Positions 14,361 through 20,475 of a DNA stretch of 20,475 bases are shown in pieces. The stretch's first letter is position 1. Each line of letters starts with the position of its first letter. The notes beneath the pieces are model-generated. The model ran no database searches. It worked only from the letters and a program-made list of their open reading frames with translations, and was not told the origin of the DNA. This DNA is from an uncultured Planctomycetales bacterium (GTDB lineage Bacteria; Planctomycetota; Planctomycetia; Pirellulales; Thermoguttaceae), in NCBI GenBank assembly GCA_937889015.1, contig CALARR010000299.1:1-20475 (forward strand). The letters run 5' to 3'. Position numbers and translations under genes: made by a program.

Positions 14361-14397
14361 GTGTCCCTCTGTCCCTCTGTGCCTCTGTGCCTGCCCC
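14361..14397. repeat. C/T-rich CTCTGTGCC-type repeat next to a stop codon
   Basis: This short tract is built from CCCTCTGT and CCTCTGTGCC units and directly abuts the stop codon of the minus-strand isomerase gene. It matches the tract at about 93-112 almost exactly and resembles 2767-2786, which abuts the AraC remnant's stop. On the transcribed strand it is a G/A-rich tract right after the stop codon. Confidence 0.6.
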
Positions 14398-15879
14398 TCA
14401 AGCAACCACCGCGCTCTCAATCCCCAGCGCCTCGGCGATCTGCCGTACCGATTCAGCGTGGTGGCCGACACCCAAGGCGAAATGGTGCGTAGGCCCCTCG
14501 GCCACCCAGCGCTGCAGGAAGGTCCGCACGTCCGGCTGGAAAAAGCCGCGCGTGTTGGTGTTGCCGGTGGGCGGCACCGGTCCGCGCACCGATTCCCCCT
14601 CCGCGATCACGAACTTGAACCGCCCGGCAGCGGTCAGGCCGATGCTGAGCATGGTGATCGGCCCCTCCTTGATCTTGAACTCCACGCTGGCCCCCGAGCC
14701 GGGCTTGCCGTGATACTTCAGCAGGCTGCGGAGCACCGGCTTGCCGTCGGCGATGTTGATGTGGTGCGGCCCATCGTGCCCCACCAGCACAAACCCTTCC
14801 TGGAAGTCGATGGGGTGGAACTCGGCGAAGCTCCCGCCGATGTCCAGCCGGTCCAGAATGAGCATCGCGATGCAGGTCTTCAAGTCCGATTCGCCGCACA
14901 TGGGGAATCCGGCCGCCGTGAGCAGCGAATTGCCCACGATCAGGTTCGTGACCAGTTGCCGCACCGGGCTGCCCGGCTCCCCTTCGTAGTAATAGGCCAG
15001 CCCATCGAGCTTGTAGGCCGCCACGAACTTGTCCAGGGCCACGGCCACGCGCGCCGCCACGCGCAGATCCTCGTCGGTCAGCTTGCGCGTGATCGGATCG
15101 GACTTGGGATCGGGCGTGTCGAACATGCCCAGGATCGCGCTCTGCTTGGCCGCGATCTCGGCGTCGGTCACCTCGCGTTCCAGGCGCAGCAGGTCGTCCG
15201 CTTCGGTCTGCACAATGTGGCAGCCGAAGGCCGCGGTGAAGGCCGTCGGATCGCTGTGCATGTCGAGCATCGACTCCAACACGTGCCCAAAGTGCCCGAT
15301 CCGCGCCCGGCGCAGGTCGTGCAGCACCTTGGCGATGTCGCACCACCGCGCCAGCTCGGCCTCGGCCTGCGGATCGTCGTCCAGCGTTCCCAGGATCACC
15401 GGCGGGGGGCGTTTGCCCATGCGGATCGCCACCCCGGTGAACTCGGGCACGCTGCAGAAGTCGTCGTTGCACAACTGCATGTAGGTCGAGGCCTTGGTGT
15501 AGTCCATGGCCTTCAACGGCTGCAGGGCCACCAGCACGATCGGCACGTCCAGTTCGCGCACCAGCACGCCGAAGGTGGAACTGGTGGCGTAGGTGACCAT
15601 GTCGCAGAAGATCAGGTCCAGGTCGGCTGCCTTCAATCGCGGCAGCAAGGCATAGGCCCCCTCGGCCTTGTCGATCATGCCGAAGTTGGTGACCGACACT
15701 CCTTGCCGGCCCACGCGCTCGACGAGAATCTCCAGCTTGTGGTGCATTTCGTCCAGCAGACCGTCGAACTGGCCCCAATAGGTGTGATGGCCGACGCCAA
15801 ACACGCCGATGTTGGCCGCGCGCGGCTTGCGGCGCGCGATGCGCGGGGTGAGAGAACTTGCCTGCGAGGGAGCGTTCAT
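14398..15879 (-). CDS. L-fucose/L-arabinose isomerase-like protein
   Basis: The protein has 493 residues. After a basic N-terminal extension comes NIGVFGVGHHTYWGQF, the first strand of the N-terminal domain shared by L-fucose and L-arabinose isomerases. Candidate manganese ligands are at positions like those of AraA: Glu299 in YYYEGE, Glu330 in MCGESDLKT, His368 in LVGHDGPHH and a late His near 465-474 in THHFALGVGHH. The family interconverts aldoses and ketoses (L-arabinose/L-ribulose, L-fucose/L-fuculose) in the cytoplasm; the absence of a signal peptide agrees. It follows the MFS transporter gene by 12 bp on the same strand, so uptake and isomerisation of one sugar are likely coupled. The isomerised sugar is not determined, and planctomycete members of this group are often uncharacterised. 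Confidence 0.85.
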   Translation of the reverse strand: MNAPSQASSLTPRIARRKPRAANIGVFGVGHHTYWGQFDGLLDEMHHKLEILVERVGRQGVSVTNFGMIDKAEGAYALLPRLKAADLDLIFCDMVTYATSSTFGVLVRELDVPIVLVALQPLKAMDYTKASTYMQLCNDDFCSVPEFTGVAIRMGKRPPPVILGTLDDDPQAEAELARWCDIAKVLHDLRRARIGHFGHVLESMLDMHSDPTAFTAAFGCHIVQTEADDLLRLEREVTDAEIAAKQSAILGMFDTPDPKSDPITRKLTDEDLRVAARVAVALDKFVAAYKLDGLAYYYEGEPGSPVRQLVTNLIVGNSLLTAAGFPMCGESDLKTCIAMLILDRLDIGGSFAEFHPIDFQEGFVLVGHDGPHHINIADGKPVLRSLLKYHGKPGSGASVEFKIKEGPITMLSIGLTAAGRFKFVIAEGESVRGPVPPTGNTNTRGFFQPDVRTFLQRWVAEGPTHHFALGVGHHAESVRQIAEALGIESAVVA

Positions 15880-15891
15880 CGTTTCAGACTT

Positions 15892-17187
15892 TCAAAGAGA
15901 CTCATCACCAGCCGATCCCGGCCGTGCGGCGGTTCCACTGGCTGGGGTTAGCCGCAAGCCGGCGCCGCGGACCGTAACCAGCAACACCACAAATGCCAGG
16001 GGATACAATAGACCCGAAGCCAACCACACCGGACCATAAGACAAATGCGTCACGGCCCAACCGATGCCCGTATTGGCCAGCATGCCGCCCACGGCGCCGA
16101 CCGCGCCCGACAGGCCCATCACCGTGCCCACCGCCCCTTGGGGGAAGCGGTCGCCGATCACGGTCACATAGTTGGTGATCCAGAAACCATGGGCAAACAT
16201 CAGCAAGGCCATCATCCCGATCGCCAGCCCCACGTTGCCCGCCAGGCCCGCCAGGCTGGACGACATCGTGAGCAAGGCGGCCAGGGCCATAATCAGTTTG
16301 CGCGCGGTGAGCGTCGGCATCCCCTGCCGGATCAGGCGGTCGGAAATCCACCCGCCGGCCACGTTCGAGATACCCAGGGCCAAGAACGGAATCCAGGCCA
16401 GGGCCCCGATCTCCTCCTTGGAGATGCCCCGCGCCTCGGCCAGGTACTTGGGGATCCAGAACATGTAAAAATAGAAGACCGGATCGAAGATGAACCGCAT
16501 CAGGGCCAGGCCCCACACATCCTTGCGTGGCAACAAGGCCCAGATCGACACGCGTTCGGCATGCGGCGCGGGACCGCCCTGGTCGGCGGCGTCGCGCGCG
16601 GCCTCGCAGCGTGTCATGCGCCCGCTCAGCAGCCACCAGACAACCACCCACACGGCCCCGATCAGGCCCGTGACGATGAACACCCCGCGCCAGCCCACGG
16701 CCTGGGACAGGAACACGGCCAGAGGCGTGGCCACCACCGATCCGAGACTGGCTCCGCCGATGGCGAAGCCCATGGCCAGGGCGCGTTGCCGGGGGGCGAA
16801 CCATTGGGCCACCCCCTTGGCCGCGCCCGGAAAACAGCCCCCTTCGCCCATTCCCAACAAGAAGCGGCACAGACCCAACTGGGTCACGCTGTGCACGGCC
16901 GCGTGCAGACCGCTGGCCAACGACCAGACCCCGACGCTCAAGGTCATGCCCCAGCGCGTGCCCACCACGTCCAACAACCGGCCGCCCAAGAGAAACATCA
17001 CCGAGTAACTGAACAGAAAGGCGTTGTTGACCTGGGCATACGCCTCGTTGCTCATGTCCAACTGCCGCGTGATCTCCGGCGCCAAGGCCGAGAGCACCAT
17101 GCGATCCATGAAACTCATGGCCGTGGCCACGAACAACAGACCGCAGAGCCACCATCGCAGACGGCCGACGCTGTCACCGGTAGTCAC
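15892..17187 (-). CDS. MFS transporter, anion:cation symporter (hexuronate-like) family
   Basis: The protein has 431 residues and about twelve membrane segments. The N-terminal FMDRMVLSALAPEI, the GGRLLDVVGTRWG loop between segments 2 and 3, and LGMGEGGCFPGAAKGVAQWF around segment 4 are typical of the anion:cation symporter family, which includes the hexuronate transporter ExuT and glucarate/galactonate porters. A role in proton-driven uptake of a uronate or sugar acid is therefore likely, though substrate cannot be fixed from sequence. It is the first gene of a two-gene unit with the isomerase (12-bp gap). A 10-bp direct repeat at 17281-17311 lies 94-124 bp before its start and may be an operator. 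The start at 17187 leaves a short N-terminus before the first membrane segment. Confidence 0.9.
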   Translation of the reverse strand: MTTGDSVGRLRWWLCGLLFVATAMSFMDRMVLSALAPEITRQLDMSNEAYAQVNNAFLFSYSVMFLLGGRLLDVVGTRWGMTLSVGVWSLASGLHAAVHSVTQLGLCRFLLGMGEGGCFPGAAKGVAQWFAPRQRALAMGFAIGGASLGSVVATPLAVFLSQAVGWRGVFIVTGLIGAVWVVVWWLLSGRMTRCEAARDAADQGGPAPHAERVSIWALLPRKDVWGLALMRFIFDPVFYFYMFWIPKYLAEARGISKEEIGALAWIPFLALGISNVAGGWISDRLIRQGMPTLTARKLIMALAALLTMSSSLAGLAGNVGLAIGMMALLMFAHGFWITNYVTVIGDRFPQGAVGTVMGLSGAVGAVGGMLANTGIGWAVTHLSYGPVWLASGLLYPLAFVVLLVTVRGAGLRLTPASGTAARPGSAGDESL

Positions 17188-17280
17188 GGGTCACCTCGCA
17201 GTCTCGCCTGGTCCGATCGCTTGCCATATCTGTCGAGTCTAGCAGCCGCGGCCGCCGGCAGGGCGCAGAACCACCCCCTC

Positions 17281-17311
17281 TTTTGCGACAATTCCTCGGC
17301 GTTTTGCGACA
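17281..17311. promoter_or_regulatory. Tandem TTTTGCGACA direct repeat, candidate operator
   Basis: TTTTGCGACA occurs at 17281-17290 and again at 17302-17311, a 21-bp period equal to two DNA turns. It lies upstream of the MFS-isomerase unit, just beyond the stop codon of the upstream propeller gene. The core TTGCGACA recurs at 18893-18900, about 45 bp before the second GH39-like gene. AraC-type regulators commonly bind tandem direct repeats, so a regulator site is a fair inference. Confidence 0.5.
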
Positions 17312-17321
17312 GGGCGCGTCC

Positions 17322-18515
17322 CTATCCCCCGATTTCGGCCACAAAGAGCTGCGTCCACCGCGTGGCGCTGACGTTGAAATAGATCCGCCGACCGTCGGGG
17401 CTGAAGACCGGGTGCGGATGCGCGACGCGCCATGAGCGAGCGCCCTGCGAGTTGTCGAAACGGTGGATCTGCACGTAGCCCCCGCCATCGCTGCGGCAGA
17501 CGAACACGCCCCATTCGCCCTTCTGGCCGCCAAGGCCGGGGGTCTTTTCCAGCACCCCGTCGGTCACGAACAGCTTTCCATCCGGGCTGAAGCTGGGGTG
17601 CGAGCCCGAAAAGTTCGGCAATCCCGCAATGCGGTGAACCTGGCCGTCGGCCGCATCGATCCGCAGGTTTCCCTTCTCCAGAATGCAGCCCCCTTGCGGA
17701 TGCCAGGCCGGGTGCCCCCACTGCTCGCGCAGAAACAGGAACCGCGATTCCTGAAGGTCGTAGGCTACCAGTCCCATGCGCGTGCTGGCCCGGGAACTGC
17801 GAAAGTTGCCGTTGCCGGCCGTGGCCATCTTGAAGAACACGCGTTTGCCGTCTGGACTGAGGATGGGAAAGAAGATCGATACGGGCCGCGGGCCGAACGA
17901 TTTGGCGATCCATTGCGGATAGGCCGCCTGGACGGCCTCCGCCGTGACTGCCGTGCGCACCTCGCCGGTCGCTGCGTTGACCAACTCCAGGTCGCGGTGC
18001 GGCCCCGGGTTCCAGTGGCAACCGTAAACCGGCAGCACGTCTCCCTCCGCCGCTCCCCAGCAGAGTTGCCGGTCCTGCGCCAACGTGCGAACGGCTCGGC
18101 CGTCCATGTCCACGACCATGACCGACCAGCGTCCCTCGCGCACGTTGTGGAAGGCCACGCGTCGGCCGCCGCTGATCCACTGCTGGCAGGCTGTCCGATG
18201 CGCGTCCTCGATTTCCAGGCCCTCGACCAGCCGTTCTTCCTTTCCGGTCTCGCGGTTCAGGATCCACAATTCGCCGTGATGGCTGTCGGCCGTGGGTGAG
18301 GCGTAGAACAGCAGCCATTGCCCGTCCGGGCTCTCGGGGCAGGTGTTGAAATAGGCGTGGATCGTGTGTCGTTCGGCGGTGGGGCAGGCCGGCTGGACGC
18401 GCACCCCGGACTGCCACGCCGCCAGCGGATCGTCGGGCCTTGCGGGCGCCTCGGCCCTGGCGATTGCCGCCAAGATCACCAAGAGCACCGTGGCCCCCCA
18501 TTGCAGCCATCGCAT
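17322..18515 (-). CDS. Secreted oligogalacturonate-lyase-like beta-propeller (PL22/TolB type)
   Basis: I choose the ATG at 18515 (397 residues), preceded by GGAG at 8 bp and starting a signal peptide (MRWLQW, a hydrophobic run, then ARAEA); an in-frame ATG at 18545 adds ten polar residues. The mature protein has repeated WD40/TolB-type blade motifs: FNTCPESPDGQWLLFYAS, ELWILNRETGKEERL, FPILSPDGKRVFF, HPSFSPDGKLFVTDG and HPVFSPDGRRIYFNVSATRW. The opening HTIHAYFNTCPESPDG and overall length fit oligogalacturonate lyase (PL22) relatives, which cleave unsaturated oligogalacturonides into keto-sugar acids. I could not map the catalytic His/metal ligands with certainty, so a non-catalytic propeller is possible. 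It lies upstream of the uronate-type transporter and isomerase on the same strand (134-bp gap), in keeping with pectin breakdown. Confidence 0.7.
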   Translation of the reverse strand: MRWLQWGATVLLVILAAIARAEAPARPDDPLAAWQSGVRVQPACPTAERHTIHAYFNTCPESPDGQWLLFYASPTADSHHGELWILNRETGKEERLVEGLEIEDAHRTACQQWISGGRRVAFHNVREGRWSVMVVDMDGRAVRTLAQDRQLCWGAAEGDVLPVYGCHWNPGPHRDLELVNAATGEVRTAVTAEAVQAAYPQWIAKSFGPRPVSIFFPILSPDGKRVFFKMATAGNGNFRSSRASTRMGLVAYDLQESRFLFLREQWGHPAWHPQGGCILEKGNLRIDAADGQVHRIAGLPNFSGSHPSFSPDGKLFVTDGVLEKTPGLGGQKGEWGVFVCRSDGGGYVQIHRFDNSQGARSWRVAHPHPVFSPDGRRIYFNVSATRWTQLFVAEIGG

Positions 18516-18945
18516 ATCGCGTTCTCCGGACCGATTGTCGCCCATCGCCTGTCTGCCGACAGCCTAATCTGTAAGCGGCAGGCCGATCAAGCTCTTCCCG
18601 GCCGAAACGCCGAGAGGAGCCCACGGAGGCCGCGCCTGGAGGCCGTCCGAGCCTTGACCAAAAATGGCATCTAAATGGCTAAACCGGCTAGTGACAGAGG
18701 TAGGCTCGTCGATTTCAATGAAGGGCTGAGGAGTTCCCCGCCACGGCCGGGCCGAGGGCGCGCCACAGCCCTCTCCGGGTCGTGAGGCAATCGTTGTCGC
18801 AGGGTCGCGTGCTGAGAATCGCCCCCTTCTTTCCGCGCGTCGCCCCCCTGTCCTACCGGTCGTTTCGCCCGCCCACGCCAACCCCAGGGGGCTTGCGACA
18901 TTCGATCATCCAGCCCGCACCCTCCCAAGAACGAGGACCACAACC
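18516..18945. other. Divergent intergenic region between propeller and second GH39-like genes
   Basis: No gene is seen. The region must hold the promoters of both divergent genes. AAATGGC is repeated at 18662-18668 and 18673-18679 (11-bp period), just downstream of TTGACC (18654-18659), which resembles a -35 box; no well-spaced -10 is evident. TGTCGCA (18795-18801) and TTGCGACA (18893-18900) resemble the repeat found before the transporter gene. Confidence 0.45.
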
Positions 18946-20421
18946 ATGACCCGATCCTGCTGGCATTCGTCGTCCTGCTGCGGCGTACGCATCCTGATAG
19001 CGTGCGGCGTTCTCTTCCTGTCCGGACTATGGACCTGCCCAGCCGCCTGGGCACAAGCCAAGAAGCCCAGGGTCTACAAGTCGATCACTTGGGAGAAGTT
19101 CCAGGCCTCGGGACCGGAACTGAAGCCGATCGGCAACCTGGCCGTGCGGCACGCCAAGGAGATCAAATCCTCCCCCTGGTCCATCGGCTGCGAGACGCTC
19201 GATCGCGATTACGCCAAGTTCAGCACCTACAAGGACTATGTGGGAGAGCTGGGGGCCAAGCACGGACGCCTGCAGAGCGGCTGGGCCAAGTGCGAGAAGG
19301 AGAAGGGCGTGTACGACTTCGCCTGGCTCGACGAGAGCGTGTACGGCCTCCGCGAACAGACCGTCGAGCCCTGGATCTGCCTGTGCTACGGCAACCCGCT
19401 CTACGGCTCGGACATCAACCTCGGCGCGGGCCTGGCCGGATTGGTCGAGTCGCCCGAGGCCATGGCCGCCTGGTCGAAATACATCGCGGCCACGGTCAAT
19501 CGCTACAAAGACGTGGTCACTGTATGGGAAATCTGGAACGAGCCCTTTGGCCAAGGCAAGAACTACGCTGTCCTGGTGCTGACCACCGCCGAACTGATCA
19601 AAAACATCCAGCCCCAGGCGACGGTGATGGTGACCGCCGTCCACGACCCCGATCGCGTGCATGTCCTCGAGGCCCTGAAGGCCGCCAACAAGCTGGACCT
19701 GGTCGACCTGTGGGCCTATCACCCTTACACGCCGAATCCCGACACCAGCTATCCGGCTGCCGAGAAGACCAAGGCCCTGGTGCAGTCCTATAGCCCCAAG
19801 TACAAGATCTACCAGGGCGAAGTCGGCTGCCCCGCGATCCTGGAATGGACCCACGCCCTGGCCAATTACCCCTGGACCGAGTACAGCCAGCCTAAGTGGG
19901 ATCTGCGGCGCATGGCTGGCGACCGCGTGCGCGGGATCGACTCGTCGATCTTCACGATGATCGATCTGAAGTACACCAACATGCAGCAGTCTTTCGGCAT
20001 GATCCGTTCCAACCTCCTGCTGCAGTTCATCTACAAGCGCCCGGTATTCTACGCCGTGCAGCACATGATGAGCTTCTTCGACGACGAGGTGAAGCCGGCG
20101 GGGTTGTTGGAGTGCCAATCGAATTCCGACCGCACGATCACCGTCGCCGGGTTCACGAAGCAGTCCACCCCGGTGGTCTTGCTCTGGTACAGCGACAAGG
20201 TTCCCAGCGACGAGCTGAAATGGGACCTGGTGGACCTGACGATCAAGAACGTGAAGTTCCAGGACCCGGTGTACGTGGAGATGATCACCGGCAAGGTCTA
20301 CAACATCGACAAGGCCAACTGCAAGACCAGTGGAGCCGACACCACCTTCCAACAACTGCCCGTCTGGGACAGCCCGATCATGATTGCCGAACGATCGCAG
20401 GTCGAGCTGAAGCAGAATTGA
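18946..20421 (+). CDS. Secreted GH39-like (clan GH-A) glycoside hydrolase
   Basis: The protein has 491 residues. The N-terminus is Cys-rich and then strongly hydrophobic, ending PAAWAQA near residue 38, a signal peptide. The body is a TIM barrel of clan GH-A: WEIWNEPFG gives a candidate acid/base at Glu199 and IYQGEVGCPA a candidate nucleophile at Glu292. LWAYHPYTPNP lies between them, as in GH39 and related beta-xylosidase/iduronidase-like enzymes. A beta-rich tail follows (for example VVLLWYSDKVPSDEL). The second hydrolase in this locus (7822-9999) has a different architecture with an N-terminal lectin-like domain, so the pair is not a recent duplicate. GAGGA precedes the ATG by 8 bp. The gene is divergent from the propeller gene, with a TTGCGACA motif 45 bp upstream. 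Substrate unknown; GH39 versus GH5/GH51-type is not resolved. Confidence 0.78.
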   Translation: MTRSCWHSSSCCGVRILIACGVLFLSGLWTCPAAWAQAKKPRVYKSITWEKFQASGPELKPIGNLAVRHAKEIKSSPWSIGCETLDRDYAKFSTYKDYVGELGAKHGRLQSGWAKCEKEKGVYDFAWLDESVYGLREQTVEPWICLCYGNPLYGSDINLGAGLAGLVESPEAMAAWSKYIAATVNRYKDVVTVWEIWNEPFGQGKNYAVLVLTTAELIKNIQPQATVMVTAVHDPDRVHVLEALKAANKLDLVDLWAYHPYTPNPDTSYPAAEKTKALVQSYSPKYKIYQGEVGCPAILEWTHALANYPWTEYSQPKWDLRRMAGDRVRGIDSSIFTMIDLKYTNMQQSFGMIRSNLLLQFIYKRPVFYAVQHMMSFFDDEVKPAGLLECQSNSDRTITVAGFTKQSTPVVLLWYSDKVPSDELKWDLVDLTIKNVKFQDPVYVEMITGKVYNIDKANCKTSGADTTFQQLPVWDSPIMIAERSQVELKQN

Positions 20422-20475
20422 CAGGGGCGTGTCCGGGCCGGTACGCTCGGCAGTCGTCGCGCCGGGCGTTTCATC
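20422..20475. other. Short gene-free end of window
   Basis: Only 54 bases follow the last stop codon. They are G+C-rich and show no obvious terminator hairpin with a T-run or start of a new gene. Confidence 0.5.

Noticed and set aside
14458..15951. 497-codon plus-strand frame opposite the isomerase
   Set aside because: It has shadow-like His/Gln/Val/Arg composition, and the minus strand has metal-ligand motifs in the right order.
16045..17382. 445-codon plus-strand frame opposite the MFS transporter
   Set aside because: The translation is polar and His/Gln/Arg-rich with no domain, whereas the opposite strand gives a twelve-segment transporter.
17239..18624. 461-codon minus-strand frame overlapping the propeller gene in another frame
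   Set aside because: It is Arg/Gly-rich and lacks blade motifs and a signal peptide, so it is a shadow frame.
1..20475. CRISPR array, tRNA or rRNA genes, phage or toxin-antitoxin modules
   Set aside because: I looked for regularly spaced repeats, cloverleaf signatures, conserved rRNA segments and small paired genes and saw none.

Overview
The window reads as chromosomal DNA of a planctomycete-like bacterium. It is mostly G+C-rich, with long antisense shadow frames. It carries a Tat-exported Gfo/Idh/MocA oxidoreductase of the type abundant in Planctomycetes, many predicted secreted carbohydrate-active proteins, and wide intergenic gaps with C/T-rich repeats. No tRNA, rRNA or CRISPR array was seen. 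The taxonomic call is inference from protein style only.

Region 1 (1-6078) is a scarred accessory region. A visibly A+T-richer gene for a 630-residue polytopic membrane protein (418-2310, minus; possibly a GT-C type glycosyltransferase) and the N-terminal stub of an IS4-like transposase (2346-2495) lie between two 68-bp direct repeats (290-357 and 2775-2842). The repeats contain the last codons and stop of an AraC/XylR-type regulator; a longer piece of that regulator's DNA-binding domain survives at 2790-2945. Next come a secreted five-bladed-propeller glycoside hydrolase-like gene (3335-5050, minus) and a C-terminal fragment of a caspase-fold protease (5252-5512, plus), then about 560 bp without a gene.

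Region 2 (6079-14264, plus strand) holds a Tat-signal oxidoreductase, a secreted GH39-like clan-A hydrolase with an N-terminal lectin-like domain, a secreted parallel beta-helix protein with a C-terminal CBM9-like domain, a PIG-L family deacetylase 23 bp downstream of it, and a decayed secreted-protein gene that looks both frameshifted and internally deleted.

Region 3 (14398-18515, minus strand) converges on region 2. It encodes a secreted oligogalacturonate-lyase-like beta-propeller, an MFS transporter of the anion:cation symporter (hexuronate) type, and an L-fucose/L-arabinose isomerase-like protein. A second GH39-like secreted hydrolase (18946-20421, plus) is divergent from this block.

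Taken together, 6079-20421 looks like a polysaccharide-utilisation locus for a uronate-containing glycan such as a pectin-like polymer. The secreted lyase/hydrolases would cut it, the MFS porter would import a uronate or small sugar acid, and the isomerase, deacetylase and oxidoreductase would process products. It lacks SusC/SusD. The substrate is inferred from family membership and not shown by the sequence. A 10-bp direct repeat with a 21-bp period upstream of the transporter gene, whose core octamer recurs upstream of the second hydrolase, is a candidate shared operator.
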